Positions 27,380 through 35,653 of a stretch of 64,000 nt of DNA are shown one piece after another. Location of the stretch: assembly GCA_013378335.1 (NCBI GenBank), contig CP040556.1, positions 248,001-312,000 on the forward strand. Direction: 5' to 3'. The notes below the pieces were generated by a model. It did no database searches. It was not told the DNA's origin and worked only from the letters and a program-made list of their open reading frames with translations. The DNA is from Streptococcus sanguinis (lineage in GTDB: Bacteria; Bacillota; Bacilli; Lactobacillales; Streptococcaceae). The first letter of the stretch is position 1, and each line of letters begins with the position of its first letter. The position numbers and the translations under genes are program-made.

Positions 27380-28390
27380 ATGGTAGTTAAAGTTGGTATT
27401 AACGGTTTCGGTCGTATCGGTCGTCTTGCTTTCCGTCGTATCCAAAACGTAGAAGGTGTTGAAGTTACTCGCATCAACGACCTTACAGATCCAGTAATGC
27501 TTGCACATCTGTTGAAATATGACACAACTCAAGGTCGTTTCGATGGTACTGTTGAAGTTAAAGAAGGTGGATTCGAAGTTAACGGTAAATTCGTTAAAGT
27601 TTCTGCTGAACGTGACCCAGAACAAATTGACTGGGCTACTGACGGTGTAGAAATCGTTCTTGAAGCAACTGGTTTCTTTGCTACTAAAGCAGCTGCTGAA
27701 AAACACTTGCATGCTGGTGGTGCTAAGAAAGTTGTTATCACTGCTCCTGGTGGATCAGATGTTAAAACAGTCGTATTTAACACTAACCACGATATTCTTG
27801 ATGGTACTGAAACAGTTATCTCAGGTGCTTCATGTACTACAAACTGCTTGGCTCCAATGGCTAAAGCTCTTCAAGATAACTTCGGTGTTGTTGAAGGATT
27901 GATGACTACTATCCACGCTTACACTGGTGACCAAATGATCCTTGACGGTCCACACCGTAAAGGTGACCTTCGTCGTGCACGCGCTGGTGCTGCAAACATC
28001 GTTCCTAACTCAACTGGTGCTGCTAAAGCAATCGGTTTGGTTATCCCAGAATTGAACGGTAAATTGGACGGAGCTGCACAACGCGTTCCTACTCCAACTG
28101 GATCAGTTACTGAATTGGTAGTTGTTCTTGAAAAGAACGTTACTGTTGATGAAGTAAATGCAGCTATGAAAGCAGCAGCTAACGAATCATACGGTTACAC
28201 TGAAGATCCAATCGTTTCTTCAGACGTTGTAGGCATGTCTTACGGATCATTGTTTGACGCAACTCAAACTAAAGTTCTTGACGTTGACGGCAAACAATTG
28301 GTTAAAGTTGTTTCATGGTACGACAACGAAATGTCTTACACTGCACAACTTGTACGTACTCTTGAATACTTCGCGAAAATCGCTAAATAA
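27380..28390 (+). CDS. gap: Glyceraldehyde-3-phosphate dehydrogenase
   Basis: Glycolytic NAD-dependent enzyme producing 1,3-bisphosphoglycerate, 336 aa. The start is ATG 27380 with AAGGAGG 10 bases upstream; the ATG at 27353 has none. The Rossmann motif is [16 protein letters not shown] (residues 5-20). The catalytic Cys lies in [12 protein letters not shown] near 152, and the phosphate-site motif follows. Strong promoter, strong terminator and optimal codons fit a highly expressed gene. In streptococci this protein is also found on the surface. Confidence 0.98.
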   Translation: MVVKVGINGFGRIGRLAFRRIQNVEGVEVTRINDLTDPVMLAHLLKYDTTQGRFDGTVEVKEGGFEVNGKFVKVSAERDPEQIDWATDGVEIVLEATGFFATKAAAEKHLHAGGAKKVVITAPGGSDVKTVVFNTNHDILDGTETVISGASCTTNCLAPMAKALQDNFGVVEGLMTTIHAYTGDQMILDGPHRKGDLRRARAGAANIVPNSTGAAKAIGLVIPELNGKLDGAAQRVPTPTGSVTELVVVLEKNVTVDEVNAAMKAAANESYGYTEDPIVSSDVVGMSYGSLFDATQTKVLDVDGKQLVKVVSWYDNEMSYTAQLVRTLEYFAKIAK

Positions 28391-28404
28391 TTCAATAGTA
28401 AAAG

Positions 28405-28430
28405 AAAGAGGCTCATTTGAGTCTCTTTTT
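28405..28430 (+). terminator. gap terminator
   Basis: AAAGAGGCTCA and TGAGTCTCTTT arms (11 bp, one G-T pair), 2-base loop, T run. Confidence 0.85.
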
Positions 28431-28595
28431 CTGTACCTTGCTTTGTGAGAATCATCAAAGACAGGGCTGTGGTATGTCGTACTTCTATTTCCCAATTTTT
28501 AGTCATATAGAAAGTCATTTTTACTAGATCTGTCCATTTTCTAAATGCTTCAAGGGGCTGTTTAGTGAAGAGAGAATCCAAGCATACTTCCCTTA

Positions 28596-28614
28596 AAGAA
28601 GACTATACCAATTT
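28596..28614. promoter_or_regulatory. Probable NagR operator 1 (dre-like)
   Basis: AAGAAGACTATACCAATTT lies 5 bases upstream of the glmS -35. Its complement contains ATTGGTATAGTC, like the dre sites bound by GntR-type NagR/YvoA regulators of amino-sugar genes. An exact copy is at 28674-28692. Confidence 0.75.
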
Positions 28615-28619
28615 CATGC

Positions 28620-28648
28620 TTGACAAAGTGAAAAACTGTGTGTATACT
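28620..28648 (+). promoter_or_regulatory. glmS promoter
   Basis: TTGACA (28620-28625), exact 17-base spacer, TATACT (28643-28648), located between the two dre-like repeats. Confidence 0.88.
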
Positions 28649-28673
28649 AGCTTTGTTGGAGTTTTTGGACTCC

Positions 28674-28692
28674 AAGAAGACTATACCAATTT
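28674..28692. promoter_or_regulatory. Probable NagR operator 2 (dre-like)
   Basis: Exact 19-base repeat of the site at 28596-28614, placed about 20 bases after the predicted transcription start, so bound regulator would block transcription. Confidence 0.75.
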
Positions 28693-28739
28693 TTAATAAG
28701 AAGGGCTGGTTTCTAAGACTAGAAATCAGAAGTAACGTT

Positions 28740-30551
28740 ATGTGTGGAATTGTCGGAGTTGTCGGAAATCGCAACGCAACAGATATTTTGATGCAGGGCT
28801 TGGAAAAGCTGGAATACCGAGGTTATGACTCAGCTGGAATTTTTGTAACAACAGGGAAAACTTCTAGTCTGATCAAGTCAGTCGGTCGTATCGCTGACCT
28901 ACATGCTAAAATTGGCATTGATGTTGCTGGGACTACTGGTATCGGACATACTCGTTGGGCTACTCATGGAAAACCAAGTGAAAATAATGCCCATCCTCAT
29001 ACTTCACAGACCGGTCGTTTTGTCTTGGTTCACAACGGTGTGATTGAGAACTACCTTGATATTAAGAATACTTATCTAGCTGATCATGACTTCAAGGGGC
29101 AGACAGATACAGAGATTGCTGTGCATCTGATTGGCAAATTTGCTGAAGAAGAAGGCTTGTCTGTTTTAGAAGCATTTAAAAAAGCTCTTCACATTATACG
29201 TGGTTCTTATGCCTTTGCTTTGGTGGATTCAGAAGATGCAGATGTTATCTATGTTGCTAAGAATAAATCTCCGCTTTTAGTCGGACTGGGTGAGGGCTAC
29301 AATATGGTCTGCTCAGATGCTATGGCCATGATTCGTGAGACAAGTCAGTTTATGGAAATTCATGATCAAGAGCTGGTTATTGTCCGTAAAGACAGTGTGG
29401 AAGTGCAGGATTATGACGGGCATACTCTGGAGCGTGAAAGCTATACTGCTGAGCTAGATCTGTCCGATATCGGTAAGGGGACTTATCCATACTATATGCT
29501 CAAAGAAATTGATGAGCAGCCAACTGTGATGCGTAAGCTAATCAGCGCTTATACAGATGATAAGGGGCAAGTATCAGTTGATGCGGATATTGTTAAAGCT
29601 GTTCAGGAAGCTGACCGTCTCTATATCCTTGCAGCTGGAACTTCTTACCATGCTGGCTATGCTTCTAAGCGTATGCTGGAAGAGCTAACGGATACACCTG
29701 TTGAGCTGGGTATTGCCTCTGAGTGGGGCTATGCTATGCCGCTCCTTAGCAAGAAGCCTCTCTTTATCTTTATCAGCCAATCTGGTGAAACAGCTGACAG
29801 CCGTCAGGTCTTAGTCAAGGCGAATCAGATGGGTATTCCAAGTTTGACCGTGACCAATGTTCCAGGTTCTACGCTTTCTCGGGAAGCCAATCATACCATG
29901 CTGCTGCATGCAGGTCCTGAGATTGCGGTTGCTTCTACTAAGGCCTATACAGCTCAAATTGCAACCTTGGCTTTCTTGGCTAAAGCTGTTGGTGATGCCA
30001 ATAATTCTGAGAAAGCGGCAGCCTTTGACTTGGTTCACGAGCTGTCCTTAGTTGCGCAGTCTATTGAGTCCACTTTGTCAGAAAAAGAGTTGATTGACAA
30101 TAAGGTCCGTAGCCTTCTGGAAACAACCCGCAATGCTTTCTATATCGGCCGTGGTCAAGACTACTATGTGGCGATGGAAGCTAGCTTAAAACTCAAAGAA
30201 ATTTCTTATATCCAGTGTGAAGGCTTTGCAGCTGGTGAGCTCAAACACGGTACGATCTCTCTGATTGAAGACGGAACACCAGTTTTGGCCCTGCTTTCAG
30301 ACGAAGTCTTAGCTAGCCATACTCGGGGCAATATTTCAGAAGTCGTAGCTCGGGGTGCCAAGGTGCTGACCATTGCTGAGGAGAATGTAGCCAAAGAAGA
30401 CGATGATATAGTACTCAATCAGGTTCATCCATACTTGTCACCAATCTCTATGGTGGTACCAACACAGCTCATTGCTTACTTTGCAACCTTGCACCGTGGT
30501 CTGGATGTTGACAAACCGCGTAATCTGGCTAAGTCTGTCACTGTAGAATAA
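28740..30551 (+). CDS. glmS: Glutamine-fructose-6-phosphate aminotransferase
   Basis: Makes glucosamine 6-phosphate from fructose 6-phosphate and glutamine, the first step to UDP-GlcNAc and peptidoglycan. Length is 603 aa from ATG 28740; the start is fixed because the N-terminal Cys (MCGIVGVVGN) must be exposed as the glutaminase nucleophile. The glutamine amidotransferase domain (1-220) has TRWATHGKPS; two SIS domains follow, with ISQSGETADSR near 345 and AYTAQ near 400, ending KPRNLAKSVTVE. Control appears to be by two dre-like operators, not a ribozyme. Confidence 0.97.
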   Translation: MCGIVGVVGNRNATDILMQGLEKLEYRGYDSAGIFVTTGKTSSLIKSVGRIADLHAKIGIDVAGTTGIGHTRWATHGKPSENNAHPHTSQTGRFVLVHNGVIENYLDIKNTYLADHDFKGQTDTEIAVHLIGKFAEEEGLSVLEAFKKALHIIRGSYAFALVDSEDADVIYVAKNKSPLLVGLGEGYNMVCSDAMAMIRETSQFMEIHDQELVIVRKDSVEVQDYDGHTLERESYTAELDLSDIGKGTYPYYMLKEIDEQPTVMRKLISAYTDDKGQVSVDADIVKAVQEADRLYILAAGTSYHAGYASKRMLEELTDTPVELGIASEWGYAMPLLSKKPLFIFISQSGETADSRQVLVKANQMGIPSLTVTNVPGSTLSREANHTMLLHAGPEIAVASTKAYTAQIATLAFLAKAVGDANNSEKAAAFDLVHELSLVAQSIESTLSEKELIDNKVRSLLETTRNAFYIGRGQDYYVAMEASLKLKEISYIQCEGFAAGELKHGTISLIEDGTPVLALLSDEVLASHTRGNISEVVARGAKVLTIAEENVAKEDDDIVLNQVHPYLSPISMVVPTQLIAYFATLHRGLDVDKPRNLAKSVTVE

Positions 30552-30667
30552 GCGCAGCAGGCTTTGCCTATAAAGATTACCTATCTCGTCTATAGAAAAT
30601 ATATATGGTACTTATCTAAAAAGGGTACAAAAAATAAGTTTATTCAGCAGAGTCTGAAAAGCCTTGA

Positions 30668-30694
30668 AAAAGCTAGCTTAGTCTAGCTTTTTTA
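30668..30694 (+). terminator. glmS terminator
   Basis: AAAAGCTAG and CTAGCTTTT arms (9 bp), 6-base loop, T run. Confidence 0.85.
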
Positions 30695-30729
30695 TTTTGC
30701 TTTGATAAATATTTTTAATCAGGCTGATA

Positions 30730-30770
30730 GGGAAAATATATTTCCCAGGAGAAAAAGAGGATGGTATGAT
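30730..30770 (+). promoter_or_regulatory. Promoter and palindrome of the UroD-like/ABC operon
   Basis: An extended -10, TGG plus TATGAT (30765-30770), is preceded by an inverted repeat GGGAAA-N5-TTTCCC (30730-30746) that covers the expected -35 region. A repressor or activator site is plausible; the regulator is unknown. No riboswitch or T-box features are seen in 30695-30799. Confidence 0.6.
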
Positions 30771-30799
30771 ATATTACAAATTCAAAGAAGGAGGAAGCA

Positions 30800-31807
30800 A
30801 TGGTCAGCAAGAAAGAATTAGTGCTAAGAGCTTTTCGGGGTGAAGAAGTTGACCGAGTGCCTGTTGGATTCTGGTTTCACTTTGTAAGCCAAGAGGAAAA
30901 GATGCTGGGCCTGAACAATCCTGTGATTTTCAATAAAAGTGTTGAGGGGCATGCTGCTTATGTTCGAGCTGCACGGCCAGACTTTGTCAAGATTATGAGC
31001 GATGGTTTCTTTAAGTATCCCAGCGAGCTTTATTCGGATCATATTGAGTCCATTCGGGACTTGGCAGCTATTCAGTCTATCGGTGAGGATCATCCTTGGA
31101 TTGAGCAGCAGATTGAGATGGTGAAGGCTGTGAAAGAAAGCTATCCGGAGGACCTCGCTTCCTTCTACAATATCTTTGCGCCGGTCTCCTATTTCAAGCG
31201 CTGGTTCCGCAGGGAAGGATCGCGAGGAGATAGAGAAATTGCAGATTTTCTAGCAGAGGATCCCGAGCTGACAGGACATGTTCTAGATGTCATTGCCGGT
31301 GATATTGCTATTTTGACTAGACGCATCATTGAGGAAGCGGGCATTGAGGGGATTTATCTCAGTACCCAGCAAGTCCAAGACGGCCGAGTAGATGGGGCTA
31401 GTTATCGTCGTTATATTGAGCCTAGTACGGTCAAGGTTCTGGCTGCAGCCAATGCGGCTGGCGGTCAGAATATTCTCCACATCTGTGGCTTTGAAGGGGC
31501 CAGCAATGATTTGGAACTGTTCAAAGACTATCCGGCTCAAGTCTTTAACTGGGCAACCCATCATGAGGGGGTCAGCTTAGTGGAAGGGCGCAAGCTCTTT
31601 GGCGGTCAGACTGTCCTGGGCGGCTTTGAAAATGGCAGAGCGGCCCTTCTAAATACCGGCAGTCGTGCAGAATTAGAGGCTGAGACCAAGCAACTGCTGG
31701 CTGAAACTGGTAGTCAGGGAGTGATTCTAGGGGCTGACTGCACAGTACCAGATGATTTCGAAACAGAAAGACTGGACTGGATTCGTCAGGCAGCTAGTCA
31801 GTTCTGA
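30800..31807 (+). CDS. UroD/MtaA-fold protein 1 (probable zinc-dependent methyltransferase)
   Basis: A 335-residue protein of the uroporphyrinogen decarboxylase superfamily. The N-terminus reads KKELVLRAFRGEEVDRVPVG, shared with the MtaA/CmuA methyltransferase branch, and lacks the RQAGRY motif of true HemE. His227 and Cys229 in NILHICGFEG and Cys314 in GADCTVP form the H-x-C...C zinc-thiolate site known from MtaA-type enzymes that move methyl groups to a thiol. GGFENG lies near 274. The likely role is methyl transfer or related chemistry on the molecule imported by the ABC system downstream; this is inference. AAGGAGG precedes the start. A paralogue is at 32151. Confidence 0.82.
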   Translation: MVSKKELVLRAFRGEEVDRVPVGFWFHFVSQEEKMLGLNNPVIFNKSVEGHAAYVRAARPDFVKIMSDGFFKYPSELYSDHIESIRDLAAIQSIGEDHPWIEQQIEMVKAVKESYPEDLASFYNIFAPVSYFKRWFRREGSRGDREIADFLAEDPELTGHVLDVIAGDIAILTRRIIEEAGIEGIYLSTQQVQDGRVDGASYRRYIEPSTVKVLAAANAAGGQNILHICGFEGASNDLELFKDYPAQVFNWATHHEGVSLVEGRKLFGGQTVLGGFENGRAALLNTGSRAELEAETKQLLAETGSQGVILGADCTVPDDFETERLDWIRQAASQF

Positions 31808-31862
31808 CGGACTCAGCAAAGCGATAAAGAGCAATTTTCAACTCTTTCAAGGAGGAAGATAG

Positions 31863-32063
31863 ATGAACTGGTATCAAAAACGGCTTGCTGCTCTTGCTCT
31901 GATATTCTTGATAATAGGAAGCTTTCTGTGCATCAGTCAGATTTATGCTTATCAGTCTTCAGACAAAAAAGAAGATGACTTGCAGGTGCTCAAGAAACTG
32001 CCAGAGCAGTCAACTGGCTTGATGCAGCCCAATGATATCGCGGCTCTGCTCTTGTCGGATTAG
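31863..32063 (+). CDS. Small membrane protein between the UroD-like genes
   Basis: A 66-residue protein with one hydrophobic segment (about 8-29) and a charged tail (DKKEDDLQVLKKLPEQ). It has a strong AAGGAGGA site, and the next gene lies 87 bases downstream, so it is probably a real gene of the operon. No known family is recognised. It has no processing signal typical of pheromones; an accessory subunit of the transporter is one possibility. Confidence 0.62.
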   Translation: MNWYQKRLAALALIFLIIGSFLCISQIYAYQSSDKKEDDLQVLKKLPEQSTGLMQPNDIAALLLSD

Positions 32064-32150
32064 AATTTTACTTAAAAAGATGAATTAGCCTAATTAAAAA
32101 GCTAAAAAACAACTCATTGGCTAGATAGGAACAATAAAAAAGGAGAGAAG

Positions 32151-33152
32151 ATGACTTCAAAAAGAGAATTAGTACTGAAGGCTTTCAGAGGAGAGCCCGT
32201 TGACCGAGTGCCAGTTGGTTTCTGGCATCATTTTACCAGCGAGGAAGAGTGGCTGGCAGGTTTTGGAAATCAGGCCATTATTGAGAAAAATCTGGCAGGT
32301 CATCAAGCTTTTCTGGCAGAAGTCGAGCCAGACTTTATCAAGCTGATGAGTGATGGTTATTTTGCTTATCCTAACGAGCGCTTGAAAAAAGTCCAATCTA
32401 TCAAGGAGTTGGCAGATATTGAGCCGCTAGGTGCTGACCACCCTTGGATTAGTGAGCAGGTGGAGCTGGTTCAGAAGATTAAGGCTAGCTTTACAGAGGA
32501 CTTGGTCGCTATTTACAATATTTTTGCGCCAGTGACCTATTTCAAATGGTTGGTCGGCAAGGTTGCCGGTGGAGATGACATCATTGCAGATTTCTTGGCG
32601 GAGGATGCGGTACTCACGAAGCGGGTGCTGGATGTGATTGCTCAAGATATTGCGACTCTGACAGAGCGGATTATCAAGGAAGCTGGTGCGGATGGAATCT
32701 ACCTCAGCGTTCAGAGCATTCAGGATGCACGGGTGTCTGCTGAAGACTATAAGGCTTTTATTGCTCCTAGTGAATTGGCGATGCTGGAAGCAGCCAGCGC
32801 AGCTGGCGGAGTGAATATCCTGCACATTTGTGGCTACGAAGGCGCGCGAAACGATGTTCATCTTTTCACAGATTATCCAGCTCAAGTCATCAACTGGGCA
32901 GTAGGGCCAGAAGGCATCAGCCTAGCGGAGGGCAGGAAATTGTTTGGCGGCCGGACTGTTCTGGGTGGTTTTGAAAATGGCAAGGACGGTCTGCTCTACA
33001 CGGGCAGTCAAGCGGCTATTCAAGACGAGACCAAGCGGCTGATAGCAGAGGCTGGCAAGGACGCTTTGATTATCGGGGCTGACTGTACTATTCCAAGCGA
33101 CATTAAGGCAGAGCGGATTCAGTGGGTTCGTCAAGCAGCAAGCTTATCATAA
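32151..33152 (+). CDS. UroD/MtaA-fold protein 2 (probable zinc-dependent methyltransferase)
   Basis: Second UroD-superfamily protein, 333 aa, clearly a paralogue of the one at 30800 (same KRELVLKAFRGEPVDRVPVG opening and the same blocks throughout). The zinc site is conserved: His225 and Cys227 in NILHICGYEG and Cys312 in GADCTIP; GGFENG is also kept. Differences cluster in the region about 80-145, near the expected substrate pocket, so the two may act on different substrates or as a heterodimer. AAAGGAG precedes the ATG. It is 15 bases before the ABC binding-protein gene, so it is surely in the same operon. Confidence 0.82.
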   Translation: MTSKRELVLKAFRGEPVDRVPVGFWHHFTSEEEWLAGFGNQAIIEKNLAGHQAFLAEVEPDFIKLMSDGYFAYPNERLKKVQSIKELADIEPLGADHPWISEQVELVQKIKASFTEDLVAIYNIFAPVTYFKWLVGKVAGGDDIIADFLAEDAVLTKRVLDVIAQDIATLTERIIKEAGADGIYLSVQSIQDARVSAEDYKAFIAPSELAMLEAASAAGGVNILHICGYEGARNDVHLFTDYPAQVINWAVGPEGISLAEGRKLFGGRTVLGGFENGKDGLLYTGSQAAIQDETKRLIAEAGKDALIIGADCTIPSDIKAERIQWVRQAASLS

Positions 33153-33167
33153 AAAGGAGACGAAAGA

Positions 33168-34052
33168 ATGAGTAAGAAAAAATGGATTATTGGTGGAGCA
33201 GCAGTGATTGCTATTGTAGCGGCAACTTATTTGGGTCGGACCTTGACGGGGGCTTCATCTAGCAAGACGAGCAGCTCTGCATCAGGCAGTGGCAAGGTCA
33301 CAACTTTGAAAGTGGCACATACACAGAACTATGTTCCTTATGACTTTGTGGATGAAAAAGGCGAATCAGATGGCTATGAGGTTGCTGTTCTCAAGGCCAT
33401 TGATGAGAAGCTGCCAGACTATCAGTTTGAATATACTGGTACCAGTGATGAAGATCTCTTAGTCGGTCTGGAATCTGGGAAATATGATATTGGAACCAAG
33501 GGAGCATGGTACACCGAAGAGCGGGCGAAGAAGTTCATCATTCCAGAAAGCCCAATCGGGGCTAGCATTATCGGTTTCACTATCCGCAAGGAAGATGCTG
33601 AAAAATACAAAACTATTGATGATTTTGCCAAGGAAAAGGGTAAGCTGGTACCAATCTCTCCGCAGAATGCTCAATGGGCCGTTATCGAAGAGTATAACAA
33701 AAAGCATAGCGGTGCTCCTATTGATTTGACTGCAGCAGAGTCCTTCAAGGTAGCTGATGCTTATGCTTGGGTTCTGGAAGGGCGCTACGATGCTTTCTTT
33801 GACATCAAGCTGTCTTTTGAAAAAGCTGTGACAGACAAGGAAGGTTCTTACCATCAGTATGCGGATCAACTGACTTGGTTCCCTTACAAGGGGATTCCGA
33901 CCTATCCCCTGCTTCATAAAAACGAAAAAAATGAAGAATTTGCCAAGGCATACGAGAAGGCAATTAAGGAACTGGAAAAAGACGGAACCTTGGCTAAACT
34001 ATCGGAGAAGTATTTCGGAGAAGATGTCTTCTCTTATGTGGACAAGGATTAG
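33168..34052 (+). CDS. ABC transporter substrate-binding protein (amino-acid type)
   Basis: Family 3 extracellular solute-binding protein, 294 aa, probably delivering an amino acid or small amine. N-terminal hydrophobic segment (about 6-25), then a Ser/Gly/Thr linker and the two-lobed binding domain (about 43-285, opening TLKVAHTQNYVPYDF). Unusually there is no Cys at the signal end (the region reads ATYLGRTLTGASSS), so it is not a standard lipoprotein and is probably held by an uncleaved anchor. It is followed after a 206-base gap by two permeases and an ATPase. The ligand is unknown. Confidence 0.88.
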   Translation: MSKKKWIIGGAAVIAIVAATYLGRTLTGASSSKTSSSASGSGKVTTLKVAHTQNYVPYDFVDEKGESDGYEVAVLKAIDEKLPDYQFEYTGTSDEDLLVGLESGKYDIGTKGAWYTEERAKKFIIPESPIGASIIGFTIRKEDAEKYKTIDDFAKEKGKLVPISPQNAQWAVIEEYNKKHSGAPIDLTAAESFKVADAYAWVLEGRYDAFFDIKLSFEKAVTDKEGSYHQYADQLTWFPYKGIPTYPLLHKNEKNEEFAKAYEKAIKELEKDGTLAKLSEKYFGEDVFSYVDKD

Positions 34053-34258
34053 TGGCTGCTGTCTGCTGATCACGGAAAATCAAAGGCTGACTGAGAAGCT
34101 AGCTGAATAAAGAACTGGAGAGTTCCAAGCTGACCTTGATGCTGTTTGAAGGAATTTTCAAAGAGGATAGCTAGGTGAGAGCATGGCTGCTCCAATCTGA
34201 AAGCGCCCGTCCAAGAGAAGCTTATTCTATCTAATCACTGTCGAAGGAGAAGAAAATT
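34053..34258 (+). other. 206-base gap inside the ABC operon
   Basis: No promoter, terminator or open frame of note was found here. It is unusually long for a gap between co-transcribed genes and may be a leader or a gene remnant. An RBS (AAGGAGAAG) stands at its end. Confidence 0.4.
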
Positions 34259-34951
34259 ATGGTCTCGTATGACTTATCCCGTGTCTTTGGCCTGCTGCCT
34301 AGTCTGCTGCAGGCTCTGCCGACCACTTTATGGATTATGTTTGTGACAGCATTGATTGGCTCCTTGCTGGGTGGTCTGTTGGCTTGGGCTCAGATTGCTG
34401 AGGAGCAGTCTTTTGCTGGTCTGGCTAGAGGATATATATTTATTCTTAGATGTACACCGCCTATTGTCTTACTTTTCTTGGTTTTTTATGGCATTCCAGA
34501 GTTTTTAGAATGGTGGCTGGGGCTGGATATCAATAATTGGTCGCGGACTGTGTTTGTCATCATCACCATGATTCTGCTCTTTGCGGCCATGATTGCGGAA
34601 GTCTTCAAGGCAGCTTATCTTGCTGTTCCCAAGGGACAGACTGAGGCAGGTCTCAGTATTGGCTTGACACCGGCGCAGACTTTTCTGCGTATCGTCCTGC
34701 CACAGGCTTTTCGCATCGCCCTGCCCAATCTGACTACTGCCCTTCTTAATCTCATGCGGGATGCTGCGCTGGCTTATACGATTGGGGCTGTTGATGTCAT
34801 GGGAGCAGGACAAAATCTCATCAGCCGTAATCTGGGAAATTATTCCCTAGAAACCTATACAGCGGTGGCCTTGATTTACTGGGGGATTGCCCTAGTGGTT
34901 TCGCTGGCTTCCCAGCTTCTGGAAAAAAGTCTGACAGTCAAGGAGAGGTAA
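34259..34951 (+). CDS. ABC transporter permease 1 (amino-acid type)
   Basis: Membrane subunit of a polar amino-acid-type importer (HisMQ family), 230 aa, about five membrane segments. The family's coupling motif, which contacts the ATPase, is visible near residue 125-150 as EAGLSIGLTPAQTFLRIVLPQ. RCTPPIVLLFLVFYG near 62 is also typical. It is three bases from the second permease gene and so translationally coupled; together they form a heterodimeric channel. Confidence 0.92.
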   Translation: MVSYDLSRVFGLLPSLLQALPTTLWIMFVTALIGSLLGGLLAWAQIAEEQSFAGLARGYIFILRCTPPIVLLFLVFYGIPEFLEWWLGLDINNWSRTVFVIITMILLFAAMIAEVFKAAYLAVPKGQTEAGLSIGLTPAQTFLRIVLPQAFRIALPNLTTALLNLMRDAALAYTIGAVDVMGAGQNLISRNLGNYSLETYTAVALIYWGIALVVSLASQLLEKSLTVKER

Positions 34952-34954
34952 AGC

Positions 34955-35641
34955 ATGGATTTGAATTATATTGTAAATACCTTTCTGGTAACGTTGAAAG
35001 GCATACCGGTAACCTTAATCATTATGGTGGTGGCTATTCTGCTCAGCTTTATTCCAGCTCTGCTTCTAGCTCTGGGACAGATTTATAAAGTTCGAGGTGT
35101 GCGGACCTTTTCGGTGGTTTATCTGGCCTTCATTCGGGCGACGCCTCCTATTTTGCTCATTCTCTTTTTCTACAGTCTTTTTCCAAGCTTACTGAATCAA
35201 ATTTTCAAAAGTCTGGGTAGTCAGGTAGACGTCTTTAAGTTCAATCCGCTTTACTATGCTTTCATTATTTATAGCCTGATGACAACAGGGAGTTTGTCGG
35301 AAATACTGCGCTCTGCCATTTTGACAGTGGATAAAGGGCAGTTGGAGGCGGCTCAAGCGATTGGTTTAACGAATTTTCAAGCCTATCGGAGAATTGTTTT
35401 TCCTCAGGCATTGCGCTCTGCCTTGCCTAATCTGGCCAATCTGGTTATCAATCTAGTCAAGGGAACCTCGCTGGTGTTTGTCATGACTGTCAAGGATATC
35501 ACAGCCTTGGCTAAGATAGAGGCCTCCCATTCTTACCAGTATTCAGAGTCTTACCTGGTGATTTTTGTTATTTATCTCATTATTTGTGGCTTGATTCAGT
35601 GGATTTTTAGGAGCTTGGAAAAGCGCTACGCTCTTGCTTAG
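34955..35641 (+). CDS. ABC transporter permease 2 (amino-acid type)
   Basis: Second membrane subunit, 228 aa, with about five membrane segments and the matching coupling motif EAAQAIGLTNFQAYRRIVFP near 130. RATPPILLILFFYSLFP near 65 parallels permease 1. It starts three bases after permease 1 and ends 12 bases before the ATPase gene. Confidence 0.92.
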   Translation: MDLNYIVNTFLVTLKGIPVTLIIMVVAILLSFIPALLLALGQIYKVRGVRTFSVVYLAFIRATPPILLILFFYSLFPSLLNQIFKSLGSQVDVFKFNPLYYAFIIYSLMTTGSLSEILRSAILTVDKGQLEAAQAIGLTNFQAYRRIVFPQALRSALPNLANLVINLVKGTSLVFVMTVKDITALAKIEASHSYQYSESYLVIFVIYLIICGLIQWIFRSLEKRYALA

Positions 35642-35653
35642 GAAGGAAAGATT

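Noticed and set aside
28431..28739. glmS ribozyme
   Set aside because: The leader is short after the mapped promoter and is occupied by two dre-like operators; no ribozyme core was recognised.
30800..33152. Haem biosynthesis HemE genes
   Set aside because: The RQAGRY-type substrate motif of HemE is absent, the H-x-C...C zinc site is present, and no other haem gene is nearby.
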